Origin: Purpureocillium takamizusanense
Taxonomy: Eukaryota; Ascomycota; Sordariomycetes; Hypocreales; Ophiocordycipitaceae
Length of the DNA: 64,000 bases
Direction: 5' to 3'
Assembly (NCBI RefSeq): GCF_022605165.1
Contig: NC_063068.1
Span: 3,658,001-3,722,000 of the forward strand
The first letter of the stretch is position 1; each line of letters starts with the position of its first letter. Under the pieces are notes generated by a model. The model had not been told where the DNA came from. It searched no databases and saw only the letters and a list, made by a program, of their open reading frames with translations. Below, in pieces: positions 21,788 through 34,635 of this stretch. Both the position numbers and the translations under genes were made by a program.

Positions 21788-24191
21788 ATGGGATTCGCCT
21801 GTTGTCTTGCGGCTTGTTTGCGAACCAGATGCGTATGGCATATGCCCGTACATTCAGTTCCAATGATACCCCAATTCTTTCTTGAACCATGTGTATTGTT
21901 CGTTGCCTTGAGCTTGCTACGCTTGCGAAAGCTTGATGGTGTTGCTCGATTACTTTCTGCCCGCACGTTGGGTTGCTTGGGGCTCGAAATAGGACAAGTT
22001 GCGGAGCGCTTGGCCTGCTGTCTGTCGTACCCATGCGGGCGAGCTGAGGCGTTTTGGATATGTGCATGCCAGACATACTCTGACTTACGTGTGCAGCCGC
22101 CTCCCTTCGTGGTTGGTACAGACTCCGGCAGTATGCGAGAAAATTGCCGATTAAGGGCATATTCCTGGGTCTTCGCGGTGTAAGACTCATCGTCTAACCC
22201 CGGAGGGCAGTGGGATTATGCGCACTCCATCGTCTTGAGGTGGGCATGCGCGGTCCAATGCATGTCGTGGAAATGGAGGAACTTTGTACATTCGCGCTAG
22301 TCCATCTTCAAACTGACTACAAGGTGTTAGTGCGGCGACGCCGACACGAGCTACACAGTTTCTTTTTGGGTCAAGCCCTGGCCCGCCTTACAAGTGCCAT
22401 TAGCGGCAAGAAACGTGCACACCACAGTATGGAGAAGTATGTATGTTTGGGAGGGGAGGGCGCTTTCTTTTTGCCTTGCGCTCAACTTTGAAAGATAGTG
22501 CGAGAAGTACGAAACACGAAGCACGACGTGGGTACCGTCGTGAGAGCTCAGGGGGCCATGTTCAACAAAGACGGTCGGGTCTGGCAAGCATCCAATTCTT
22601 TGGAGAACAAACGAGACGGCGGACCATCACGTCAAGGGGACACAAGAACGAAATATGTCGCACGGATCTTGAAAGGGCCTCTCGTCAAAGCCCCGGATAC
22701 GTTTCGGCGTTCGCTTTTGTGCATAGGCACCAGGCGCGGCGACCGGCCACGGCCAGCAAGTTGGCTAACACACACGCGTTCTTGGTAACTAGCTAGATAG
22801 CTCTCACAGACGCGGCAGGTGGGTAAATGTGCCTGGCCCAGTCCAGTAGCCTGCACGCTTGCGTGTTGTGTTCGAAGTGCCAGGTGCAAAGCTTGGCGAC
22901 GACCTTGGCACGGGCAGCCAAGAGTCGTTCGTTTGCGTGCTGGAGAGCGGTTCTGGGCCGGGGAGTCATGGGAGTGTTTGGCGAAGAGTTCGGGCCATGG
23001 CCGACGATGGGCTGCCGAACTGCGAGACGCACGAAAAAGGAGGGGCCCGGCCGCATCCCACCAAGGCGCACTGCACTGCCCAGCGCCAAGCGATCAGTGG
23101 CCCTTGGTACTAGATGCTCAACGTTTCTTGGAAACAGTGCCCCATGCTGTGGGCATGAAAGGGGTGCCAAGATGGGACGTCATGCGACTTGCCAGCGGAT
23201 AACAAAAGTCAGGACTTTGAACTGATTGAACGCCTTCTACGGCAAAGAGCAGCATGCGGGCGGGTCGTTCTGCGGTGCCTGGTTACACTCGACGGTGTAA
23301 CACCGACCCCGTGGCTGCTGCAGACTCCCGATGGAATATCCAAGGGGCACCGCCGGGCGGGTTCCTGGGCGAGGTGCAGGCCGGATCTCGACTGGGGCCT
23401 GGCAGGGGAACAAGCTGGGGGCTGATTCTCCGAGGCTGGCTTGGCTGGCTGACGAGGAATGGAACATGCTCCCGCCCGCCAGGACCAGACGGAAGCCCAC
23501 GTCACGCTCATGGCGCTCCGCCTCCCGCCCATGTTGGGCCCCGTCCAGCGGATGGGGACCCCTGAAGGCGCGCCATTGATGCGCCAGACGTCAGATTGCG
23601 AGGCCCCAGGCTGGGCCCATGGCATTCATGGATTTCGTCACACACTCATCAGCCGCCGGCTCCAGCCCCGGGGCGCGCGCGCGACCGTGCATGCACGGAC
23701 GGACGACAGGGCCTCGTGGAGGGGCTGAGGCTGTGAACGTGACGAGGCATACGTGCTGCGCTTCGTCTTGCATCGTCGCCGCCGTCAAAGCAATGCGTCG
23801 CAACCCGACCTTATACAACAGCTTGCCTCCCCGGTGGTCCTCCGGTCGAGCCCATCGCGTTCACCCTCTCAACGCCAGCCTGTCCCTGCGGTCGCTTCGT
23901 CGCTTGAGGTACGTGCTTCCATTCACTCCCGGGTGCAGCCTTGGGGGTCCCCGTGGCGCTGAGTATCCTGCCAGGTCGAGCTACAGCCACTACCTACCTT
24001 ACCGCCCCGCCGAAATAACTCTATAAGCGCTGCGCCTGGCTCACGTCCGTCATCGCCCGGACAGACCCATACCCGCCGCACCTCGCACCTCGCGGACGGC
24101 AGCTTGCTTCCTCCCCATACTCAAAACCTGCATCGCAGTGCGTACGAGGCGTGTCAAAGCCGCTCGTGCCTTTCTGTCGTATCGCTTCGCC
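21788..24191. other. 2.4-kb intergenic region
   Basis: Several overlapping frames of 80-130 codons on both strands, none with recognisable protein sequence. The last 0.3 kb (TATAAG near 24022, pyrimidine-rich sequence) is probably the promoter of the PX-domain gene. Confidence 0.4.
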
Positions 24192-27100
24192 ATGGCATCT
24201 ACCGGCAAAGGCGAGAACGGCGTGCCCGTCGCGGCTGACACGACCACGTCGCTGCCCCTCCGCACCAACAGCAACCCCTCCGCGCCGCCGCCACCAGGAA
24301 ATGCCTTGACTGGCAAGCAAGAACATTGTCCGTTGCCTCGAGCGATTGAAGAATGCGCCAAAAGAAGGGGGCAGCCTGCTGACACGATGTCCTGTTGACC
24401 AGACCTAAAACGCGAGCTGATGTCCCAGCAAGTCAAGTGGGAGATCAACGAACTCAACTCCCCTACGGCGCTCCAACGTTTTGGCGCACCGTTTCGATCT
24501 GAGCGTGGCGAAGTCTCTCCACAGGAATCGGAGCTTCCCATACTTCGATACATATTCGTTCACCATGTTCGCGACTTTCCCTTCCTTGACAAGGCGAGGG
24601 AGAAGGAGTTCTGGCAGGACAAGCTGCAAGTGGTACGATCGTCCCACCCACTAACTGTCGTTGTCGTCCACCTATTTACGCACATACATGCAGTTCCTCG
24701 AATCCTTTGCGGGGAAGCAAATATCGTCGTCCGAGGATCGCCTCGAAGAAACCAAGCGCCGCAAGCTCGCCATCAAGGCGCAGAAGCTCGTCGAGCTTAT
24801 GATGGTGTCAGGCATTCCCACATCGTCCGGATTCGAGGAGCGCATTCGTTTCAGCGAAATCGAGATTGTGGACAGCAATGCAATCGATACCGGCGTCCTG
24901 CATACCATACCGGAGGGTAACTACATCAACGGATGGGATGTCAACGTGGCGGGTGCCCGCGTCACCCAGGTCAAGCGGAACATACGTTACCACAAGCATG
25001 CCGAGTTCCTGCTCCGAATAAAAAGAAAAGGAGAGCTGGAGCATTTTGTTGGACGCAGATACGGAGATTTCGCCAAGCTTTCTAGGAACCTGAAGACGGA
25101 ACTCCCGGGGAGGGTCCTGCCGCAGCTACCTAAGAAGAACAAGTCGAGCTCGACGGCGTCTGGGGTATTTTCGGCTTTCAGCAATGGCGACGATTCCGAT
25201 GCCTCTTCGATATCATCGCTCTCCACCCGCTTCACGGGGGCCGTCCAGGACTCCACTGAGGGCAGCTCGTCCCTGCTCTCCCCTTCAGGAGGTAAGATGT
25301 GCTCGCGGACCTCTGGGCAGGAAAAAAGATTATTCTCACACAGGCTTAGGAATCTCCTCGCGCAAGCCAGGGTCCATTACCTCAGCCAGGTCCATCGGAT
25401 CGAGGGCTTCCCCACGCCCCTCGGCAGAGAGCCGCCGCAGCCCGGGTACAGGACCTGGGACCCCCGTGGCCAACGAGGAGGTGAGCGACTTTGTGATACC
25501 CACTGACAAGTGTTTGTTCTCACATTTGCGCAGACTATCGTACTTTGGCGCGAGAATCAACGAATCTCGCTGCGGGCATGGATTCGGTCTTTGCTTCACA
25601 ACCCGCAAGTAGCTAACACCAAGGCTATGATGGAGTTCCTCAGTGGCAATCCCATCACCCCGACTGATGAAGATGTCGACGATATAGTGCGGCGGAGGGC
25701 GATCGATGAAAAGCGCATTGAGGAGCAAAAGAAGTTTTATGAGATTGCCAGGAAGCGAGCAGCGGAGCTAGACGAGTATATGGAACAGTAAGTTGACCGG
25801 CGATACCTGTTGGTGACTTGATTTCACTGACTTCATCCTAGATTTCGACGCGATATTGTGGAGAGCCACGGCTTGACTATGCTTTTCAAAGAGATCAAAG
25901 AAAAGCCGACAATCGACGATCTCAGTATTCAGTATCGAAAATTCGCGGAATGGCTTCGCATTGAGATTGCTGCAGTTATCTACCATCTCTTCCTCGCAGA
26001 GGACAACTCGCCAGAGATGTTCGCCCAGGCAAGGCGCATCCACTCACTCATCCCGTATTCGGTCATCAAGAATGTCATTCGCATTGCGAATCCGGCGGCT
26101 GTTATGTCGGGCATCCTGGACATATTCCTCGCTCAGCCCTTTGGTGCCAGGTCGCTGATGCAGCGAATTTTCTCTTTGACGCTGAACGACGGCATAAAGA
26201 GCTTCCAGAGGTCAATTGACACGTTGACCACCAAAATTGGCGACCCTGTTTTCACGGAAAAGATCCAAAAGTATACCAACGCCGAAGAAGAAGTCAAGAT
26301 GGCCATCCGTGAAGAAGCCGAGAGCGAAGACATCGACATTATCGTGGCCATTCTGCGGTCAGATCTGCTTGAGCCAGAGCTGACGGGCGAGCAGATTCAG
26401 CGCCTGTTCAATGCCTATGTTGCGTTTAACAACGCTGTCGAGAATATCGATGAGGAGCTAAAGCAGGGTGCTCAGCTGTTCTCCTACTTGAAACAGCTTC
26501 TGAAGCTGTGCACCAGACAGCGCGACAAGGCCATGATGCTCAACCTGATTGAAGAGCCTGTGACCTTGCAGCTGTTCCGCGACCTCTTCACGATCTTCTA
26601 TGAGCCCCTTGTGCGGGTGTACAAGTCTGCCAATGTCTATAGCAGTGTGACAGACTTTGCCGTCTTTATCGATGACATGATACAGGTGGGTCGAAAGCGA
26701 TACCTTGTCTGACTGATCAAGGCACTTGCTAACTGGCAATGTTCACAGGTGGTCGACAAGTGCAGAGAGCAGGATGCTTCAGCAGACCCCAACCAGACGG
26801 TTCAGGCGTTCATAGACCTGTGCCAGAGGCACGAGCACAACTTCTACAAGTTTGTGCACGAGGTGCACACCCACGACAATGGGCTTTTCACGCAGCTCAT
26901 GGGCTGGATAGAGGGGATCTTGGAATTTCTTCGGAAGGGTCCAAACAACGGCAAGTTGAACGTCAACGCACTTTTCGAAGGCGGTGCCAGTGCGGGTATC
27001 GTAGATAAGGAGAAGGCGATCGAGGAGATCAATGCCTTGATCGCGTGGCAAGAGGCGCGCAAGAAATGGCACAACGACAAGACGCGCCAAAAGATGGCGG

Positions 27101-27396
27101 CCGAAGGACAGCCCGGGGGCTCTCTGGGCGGCCTCGCGATGAACTTCGACTCCACCGACTTCGGCTTGGACGGGCAAGACCTCCAGGACATGGCGTACGA
27201 CGATGGCTCCGAATCAGAGGACGAAGCCGAGGAGGATGACGAGCTCGACCCTATTGAGGCGGAGCGCAGGAGGCGAGCGAAGCAGCAGGACCGTCTTCGG
27301 CGGTCGGCGGGCGAGCCTGCGAAGCCTCCCGTGTCCGAGGTGCACAAACTAACCGACAATTTCTTGGTGATGCTACGGGACGTGCTGGCAGACTAG
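24192..27396 (+). CDS. PX-domain lipid-binding protein, YPR097W/Lec1 family
   Basis: Seven exons: 24192..24327, 24403..24632, 24694..25291, 25344..25480, 25534..25787, 25842..26685 and 26749..27396, totalling 948 residues. Domains in order: a PX-associated region (about 40-175, with WEINELNSPTALQRFGAPFR), a PX domain (about 215-320, with KRKGELEHFVGRRYGDFAKL and the phosphoinositide-type Pro-rich turn LPQLPKK), a Ser-rich linker, and a long DUF3818 region (about 370-870). An acidic tail follows (SESEDEAEEDDELDPIEAER). In yeast, YPR097W (Lec1) binds phosphoinositides and has been linked to sterol and lipid-droplet organisation. The first donor GTCCGT is weak but gives the expected QEHYLKRELM join. 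At the intron 3 acceptor, TAG seven bases downstream is also possible. Confidence 0.9.
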
Positions 27397-28182
27397 AGGC
27401 GGTTCAATGGCCACGGCGGTAATTCGGCACAGAGAATACTACGCTGAGAGACGGTCTAGACAGAACAGCATCGTCGTCGTCGTCGGCGACGACGGTTGGG
27501 TAGAGGGGTGGTTTGAGGATAGATGTAACCGAGCCATATGATGTTGGAACTCCTGCATTGAAGCGAATGCATAGGCGCCGCATTACAAAGCACAATGACC
27601 AGGTCTGCATGTCGTGTCTATGACATGCTCGTTTTGTGGCGACGCGGCCGCGGAATTGGGGCGCCAGCTTCGGGTGGTGTTGTGGGGCGACCGGCTGGGC
27701 GCTGGAGCGCCTTTCCATGTGACGAGGACGGAAACGCGAGCTGAGCGTGATGCAGTTGGTTGCGCGAAAATGTCTTTTGTGCCTAGCTGGAATAGAGGCA
27801 GTCAACGCTGCACGGCTGAACGTAAATGTGCACGCCACGGTCATGTATAATAGAGCCGCGCTTGGTTTCCTGAGATGCCTGTCAAACCTGCGCCAGCAGC
27901 ATTGAAGAGCCCCGGGAGCTGCGCAGGCGCGCTGTAATGCTGCGAGGCGAACCTAGTAGGCTATTGCATGGGCGAGGGCTTATATTGGCTGCGCGCTGAT
28001 TGGCTGGATGAACCGAGGAGCCGAGCAGCAATCGTCCCGACGGAGACCCAGCGCAGACAAACGTTGCCGCGAGAACAATCGTCCGCATCATCGAACGACG
28101 TTCCAACCCAGACACCAATCCATTCGTCAAGCGCAGCACCGTTGCGGATGCAGCCTGCTGGTCTTCCGGACTCCTGTTGACG
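27397..28182. other. Intergenic and SDH1 promoter
   Basis: 786 bases. A short GTC repeat (about 27472-27487) lies near the left end. No protein-like frame. The right part is the SDH1 leader. Confidence 0.45.
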
Positions 28183-30478
28183 ATGGCTTCTTCCATGGCT
28201 CTGAGGAAACTGGCCTCTGGCTCTGCTGTGCGTCGCCCGCCCTCCCTCCGGTCCACGTCCTCCTCGCGGACGTCGAATAAACCTCTTGTCCCGCGACAAC
28301 ATTGACTGACCCGCGCCCTTGCAGTTTTCGCGGCTGGCGAGAAACCAGGTCAGGGCCTTTTCGACTACGCGACCTGTCGGTTAGTGCTCTTGCGTCGTTG
28401 AGCGCCCGCCCGCCCGCCCGCCCGCTGACCTCGGCATAATTGCAGCACGAGTTATCTCGAATGGCCCGCTGAGGGCCAAGGAGGCCTCCCCTTTCCTGAG
28501 CAACAAGTACCCAGTAATTGTACGCCTTGAACACAATTCCAATACGGTTCAGACTCCCTCCAAGCCCAAGCTGACCGACTGCAGGACCACGAGTACGATG
28601 CAATCGTCGTCGGTGCCGGTGGTTCCGGCCTGCGAGCCGCGTTCGGTCTTGCCGAGGCTGGCTTCAACACTGCCTGTATCTCCAAGCTGTTCCCTACCCG
28701 AAGCCATACAGTCGCCGCGCAGGGTGGTATCAACGCTGCCCTTGGCAACATGCACGAGGATGACTGGAGATGGCACATGTATGACACCGTCAAGGGCTCC
28801 GATTGGCTTGGCGACCAGGATGCAATTCACTACATGACCCGCGAGGCTCCTGCGTCTATTATCGAGCTCGAACACTACGGCTGCCCCTTTTCGCGAACCG
28901 AGGAAGGCAAGATGTGAGCTTGCCACAGATAATCAAGTCAATTGATATTCCCGACGACTAACTGGTTGCAGTTACCAGCGAGCCTTCGGCGGTCAATCCC
29001 AAAAGTACGGCAAGGGTGGTCAGGCCTATCGATGCTGCGCTGCCGCCGACCGAACTGGCCATGCTCTTCTCCACACGCTCTACGGCCAGTCCCTGCGGCA
29101 CAACACCAACTACTTCATCGAGTACTTCGCCCTGGACCTCATCATGCAAGATGGTGAGTGCCGAGGTGTCCTCGCCTACAACCAGGAGGACGGCACCCTC
29201 CACCGATTCCTCGCCAACCATACCGTTCTGGCGACTGGTGGCTATGGCCGTGCCTACTTCAGCTGCACATCCGCCCACACCTGCACTGGTGACGGTATGG
29301 CCATGGTTGCCCGTGCTGGTCTCCCTAACCAGGACCTCGAGTTCGTCCAGTTCCACCCTACAGGTATCTACGGAGCCGGCTGCCTGATCACGGAGGGCGC
29401 TCGTGGTGAGGGTGGCTACCTGCTGAACTCGGAGGGCGAGCGCTTCATGGAGCGCTACGCCCCGACCGCCAAGGATCTTGCCTCCCGAGACGTTGTTTCC
29501 CGTTCCATGACCATGGAGATCCGTGATGGACGCGGCGTTGGTGCTGAGAAGGACCACATCTTCCTGCAGTTGAGCCATTTGCCTGCTGAGATTCTCGCTG
29601 AGCGACTCCCCGGTATCTCGGAGACTGCGGGCATTTTCGCCGGTGTCGACGTCCGAAAGCAGCCCATTCCTGTCCTTCCTACTGTCCACTATAACATGGG
29701 TGGCATTCCCACTCGTTACACTGGCGAGGTTATCACGGTCGATGGGCAGGGCAATGACAAGGTTGTGCCTGGCTTGTTCGCCTGCGGTGAAGCCGCCTGC
29801 GTTTCCGTCCACGGCGCTAACCGTCTGGGTGCCAACTCTCTGCTGGACCTGGTCGTCTTCGGCCGCGCCGTCTCCCACACCATCCGCGACAACTTCACCC
29901 CTGGTACCAAGCTCAAGCCGCTGGCCGCCGATGCTGGTGCTGACCACATCGAGGTCCTGGACAAGGTTCGCACCTCGGACGGCCCCAAGAGCACGGCTGA
30001 GATCCGCCTGGCCATGCAGAAGGCCATGCAGACAGACGTCAGCGTTTTCCGTACTCAGGAGAGTTTGGATGAGGGTGTTCGCAAGATGGTCGACATTGAT
30101 GCGCAGTTCCACGATGTCGGCATCAAGGATCGCAGCATGATCTGGAACTCGGACTTGGTCGAGACGCTCGAGCTCCGCAACCTGTTGACTTGCGCGTAAG
30201 TCTGCTCTTGCGATTGCTGAGATGAAATGAAAATAATCTGACACATGGATCTTTGCAGCGTTCAAACCGCCACTGCCGCCGCCGCTCGCAAGGAGTCCCG
30301 TGGTGCGCACGCCCGCGAGGACTTCCCCGATCGCGATGACGAGAACTGGATGAAGCACACGCTCAGCTTCCAGAAGAAGCCGCACGAGAAGGTGGACCTG
30401 TCTTATCGCAAGGTCATTGCCACCACTTTGGACGAGAACGAGTGCAAGCCGGTGCCGCCCTTCAAGCGTGTATACTAA
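28183..30478 (+). CDS. SDH1: Succinate dehydrogenase flavoprotein subunit, mitochondrial
   Basis: Six exons: 28183..28227, 28325..28379, 28446..28519, 28585..28913, 28972..30195 and 30259..30478, giving 648 residues, the normal length. The first three short exons encode the mitochondrial presequence ([15 protein letters not shown] joined to [18 protein letters not shown]). The dinucleotide-binding motif is [19 protein letters not shown]. The FAD-linking histidine lies in [13 protein letters not shown]. Active-site segments [25 protein letters not shown] and [10 protein letters not shown] are intact. The protein oxidises succinate to fumarate in complex II, joining the TCA cycle to the quinone pool. 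All joins are in frame. Strong codon bias explains the long antisense frame over 28958-30622. Confidence 0.97.
28404..28425. repeat. (CCCG)n tandem repeat in SDH1 intron 2
   Basis: About five CCCG units within intron 2, between its donor GTTAGT and acceptor CAG. Confidence 0.8.
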
Positions 30479-30981
30479 ACGGGGCAGCTGAGGGCTTGGG
30501 GGGATCCTGTTTGACCCCGGATGCCTCAGACTGATGTGCAAAAAAAGACGGGACATGACGGCGCGTCTCCTTTGTTGTAAGACAGGCGATATCCGGGATT
30601 GGTAGAGGGCCGGAGGAGTCATTTGATTGAGTCGCCATGATGGATGTCGAAAGCATCCCTGGCCGTGTATGGCGCGGATGTGTACACGTGTAATTGAGCA
30701 TGGGAGGAGCTGAGTTTCTGTAGCAATCTGAAAACAAGATTACAAGCAAGAGGCGCCATCGCTTTTCCCAACCACCGATACTAAAAGCTCTCCTCCAGAT
30801 CGAAATGCCCGGCGGAGCGTTGTCTCACAGCATGGCTGGCTTCAACTGCTAGTTCTAGGCTTAGTGCCATCCTTGCTTTGCGGACATGAGCACCCCATCA
30901 TTGGGCGAGAGACGGACGCCAAAGGAAAACCCGCTGTACAGTCCAATTTACTCCTACTCCCAAACGCCGCGAATCATCTGC
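30479..30981. other. Convergent intergenic segment
   Basis: 503 bases between the SDH1 stop and the stop of the GRF gene. Presumed 3' UTRs; I see nothing else. Confidence 0.5.
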
Positions 30982-32354
30982 TTACGAACTGTCATCGGGC
31001 ATCGGTGTGAGCTGGGCCTTGATATTGGTTAGCTGCCTAGTGTGGAAACGCTCTCTGTTCTCCAATGCAACGATGCGCTCCTGGAGCTGGGCGATACGTT
31101 CGTCCTTGTGCTTAAGCGAGGCGCGAGCCGAATCCCGGCCCATCAGGAGGCCCCTTGTGCGACGGGCCGACGCAACGAGCAGGTCTTGCACAGAGTGGAG
31201 GACTGCCGGGTCAAGTACGTTGCTGCCGCGAAGGATCGCCATGATCTCGTCCGTAGGATCGTGAGCGGGGTCGGCTGGGCTGCTGGACGGTGTTGTTGCT
31301 GACTGCTGCAGGCCGGTGGTCCTTGATGATGATGTCGAGGGGGTTTTTGCCGGCGTGGGGATGCCAGATACGGCGGTCGGGGTCGCCAGCTGCTCCTGCT
31401 GCTCGAACGAGACGGTCTTTTGGCGCTTGGTGCTAGGCCCTGTGAAGAGGGTGCGAGCGACGGATGGTGTGCGCAGACCCTGTTCCGCGTCGATGGCCCG
31501 ATTCACGCTTGGGGTGGTGGTAAAGGTGTTGTCTGCCCTTTGTCGAACCTTTTCGGCGCTCCGATCAGCCAGATCCGCTAGCTGACGCTCGTCGTCCGAG
31601 TCCAGGTCGCTGAAGAGCTCTGCGTTGTCACCGCCGCCGTTTCGCGGCTCGAACGCGCTTCTCTTCCGCTTAGAAGGGGTGGGACATGGTGTCTCCATGC
31701 CCAGTGTATGAGAGCTGCTAGTACGAGGAGCCTTGTCTTCACCGCTGCTGCGACCGCTGCTGCGACCGGTCTGCTCTGTATCTGCACCTGCTACGGGCTC
31801 GTCAAGTCCCGGGTGCCGCTGGGTGGACGTGAGCTGGACTCCAAACGAAGTCAGGGGCCGCTGGGTGAAGCTCGGCGTTCTTGGCTTTGGCAGAGGCTGC
31901 TGCGCTTCGGTCTCCTCCACAGCGGCCAACGACACGCCGGCGCCGGCGCCGCCGCCGTGAGTACCCGATGGGAGCCCGTCCTCTCGGAGAGAGGCCTCGT
32001 CCCTCCAGAGGAAGAACTTGCAGAATGGGTAGGTTGAGCACGTCCAGAACAGCTTGCCCTTGTTGGGGGTGTCCTTCTTCACCTCGCGCAGGGTGGCCGG
32101 CTTGCGGGGCTCACAGTTGCCTGCTGCTCGTCAGCCATCGTTTCCCGCCTTGTAAGCTGGCAGCTTGGCCTCTGGGCCATTGGCGCTGCGCTGAACCATG
32201 GACAGTTTGGCGTTTTAGGGACGGTCGACTTACACCACCACTGGCCGTCTTCCCACAGCCCATTGAGACGCTTCTTTGCGGAGTGGGGCGTCTCGGTCGT
32301 GCTGGCGCGCCTATCTCGTTGGGGAGTCTTGGACAATACTGCCGCTGCGACCAT
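30982..32354 (-). CDS. GRF-type zinc-finger protein with C-terminal coiled coil
   Basis: Two exons on the minus strand, 32354..32234 and 32120..30982, encode 419 residues. The join restores the GRF zinc finger at about residues 36-80: GLWEDGQWWCNCEPRKPATL, then NKGKLFWTCSTYPFCKFFLW, with the expected Cys spacing. The middle is a Ser/Thr/Pro-rich disordered stretch with basic patches such as PSKRKRSAFEPR. The C-terminus (about 340-410) is a coiled coil (KHKDERIAQLQERIVALENR). GRF fingers bind single-stranded nucleic acid and occur in TOP3A, APE2 and NEIL3; fungal members of this architecture are uncharacterised, so a role in DNA repair is only a guess. The ATG at 32354 gives a start just ahead of the finger; an in-frame upstream ATG at 32501 would add 49 non-conserved-looking residues. 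Confidence 0.85.
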
Positions 32355-34595
32355 GGCTCCTCCCGGGGGGCCAATGTGATGATGAGTGACAACGTGTTGC
32401 AGTCCTGCCGGGTAGAGTTTAGACTTGGGGAGCGTTCGGCCGGATGACGTTGGGGGGAAACGGTGGAGGTGGAAAGTGGGGACCTGAGCCGTGGGCGGCA
32501 AGAGCCGCTAAACGGGGTGGCTGGAAAGGAGGGGGGGGGGGCGGCTGATGAAAGAGTGAATGAAGAAGGATCCCTGCAGGCAGGCAGTCGCACGCTTCCT
32601 CGTTCCAGCCCAGCGGGCAATGGTTCGGGAGGGGAGGGTCAATGGACGATGGACAGTCAGTCAGTCCCAAGACCCTGAGCGCAACGTGGTGATCGTCTGT
32701 GAGGATCGTCATCATCATCAATTCTCGCCATGTTCCGGAGTTTCATGATCGACAAAATTACGGCCACGACTGCGGTTGCGACCCTGGCAGTCGAGAGTGC
32801 AACCACCATTGCGTTGATACCGGTCTTTTGACAACTGGACGAACGACGGCACTGCAGCAAGCAACGGCGACCGCAGTAAGCGCTGAACAGCTTGACGGGA
32901 ATGTTCGATTCGCGCGCTCCCAACCCTGCAAGTTACGGGACTACTAGAGTTAGCATCAACCTTACAGCCTATCCCACGGCGGCCATCTGCCGCTTCAACT
33001 GGCGGTGGCGGCCAAGGCACTTGACCGCGCCCTAACCTCGGAATGGTAGGAGCCTCGTGAGGTCGTGGGTGGCTCTGTTTTGCGCCGCGTCCCTACGTCC
33101 GTGTCCCCTGGACAATCTATCTTCGAATTAGACGATCTTGGACGCCGCATCGCGTAGTGGGCACAGCAACCGCCGGCCGAGAGCGACTCATCAAATTCAG
33201 AAGTCTATTCAGGCTGCTGCTACGTGCCTCCCCCCACCCCAACCCGCAAAGGCCACACGGACAGGACAGCCCTTGCGGCTCTTGCGCCAGTGCGGGAGTT
33301 GGAGCCTGCGTTCTACGATGACAAACAACTCCATTGCCACGCAATTGATTATCACACCCAAGACGCAAAGCCTTCAGCTGTTGTTCTCCGCGACAAAACT
33401 CCTTGAGACCTCGAGTGACCGTCAGGAAGCGCCATGCTCCATCGCTCCGTGCCACTTTCCCCATAGGGAGCAGACAGCGAGTCCTGTCCAAGACTTCGGT
33501 CAGATGTCCCCGTCCGCCTGTGTGGCGGGGGGCGAGCTGAGCGGATAGTCTTTGGAATCACATGGATGTCTCAGGGGGTAAAACAGCCATCATAGCTGGC
33601 TGCTGCTTCGAGAACACTTTTTTTTTCTTCTCCTCGTCTCGCCCGCCGTCATCATGCCCGGTGGTGAGATCATGAGACCCTCGGAGGGGTTGACCTTTTG
33701 CCGCGTTCTGGATCGTCAGCTTCCTCGAGAGAGAGACCAGACTCGCGTCCGACAACTCACATGGCATACCTAGACCGCGGTCTTTGCGCCGGTGGATCAT
33801 CAATTGCATCCAGTTGCCCGAACGGGATGATAAGACATGTGGGAGTGGGCGTCGACGCAATGCTTCCTGCACTCCGCGTTTTCTCTATTTTGAAATGCAA
33901 GGCTGGCTGCGAGCCTGCATACGTACGAATTGTCTTTGACTTGCATATTGCCTAGGTATACGAATAGCCTGGGCCGCGAAATAGGGGGCAGGACAGCCTC
34001 ACGCGGGCCCGGGAGGTTGCCATGGCCAAGGGACTCAAGACAAAACGCTACAGACCATCGTTCGCAAAGTGTGCCAATGGGGCAGGAGGTTTCCAACGCG
34101 GCCGTTAAGGTGTGCAGATGGTTCTCGTAGCTGGAAAGACGGGGGTGGCATCGCCGTTTGATGACCGCATCATCGTCATCGACGGACGGCGGCAGTCTTC
34201 CGTCACTAGCGTCCAGCTACACACATCCAACCTGCACCGACTTGATGTATTGTACCCCTTGACGATTGCTATCCGCATGACAACTGCAGTCTTGGTAGGT
34301 TGGGGAAACACACACTCCCTCGCGCCGGCCGACACAACCATTAGGCGAAGCCCCAGAACATGAGGGCAGCCGCTTGGTTGGCTGGGGGGAACATGCATAT
34401 CTTCATGGTTGGAGCCGGCGGCGGCTTCCCCTCCAGTCCAGCTTCTCTTTTAATCTCTTTCCTCTTTCGACGTCGTCGCCCGGCTTTGTCTGCGCGCATT
34501 CAATGGGTCGCGGCAGGGGCATGGGCATTCCGCCCTCCCGGTCGAAGGAAGCCCGTCCGTCTGGCTGGCCGTTCGCCTGGCATGCATCCCCATCT

Positions 34596-34635
34596 CATCC
34601 CATCCCATCCCATCCCATCCCATCCCATCCCATCC
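34596..34635. repeat. (CATCC)8 pentanucleotide repeat
   Basis: Eight perfect CATCC units in intergenic DNA. Confidence 0.9.

Noticed and set aside
28958..30622. 554-codon open frame antisense to SDH1
   Set aside because: It lies opposite a highly biased, certain gene. Long antisense frames are expected from such codon use, and its protein resembles no family.
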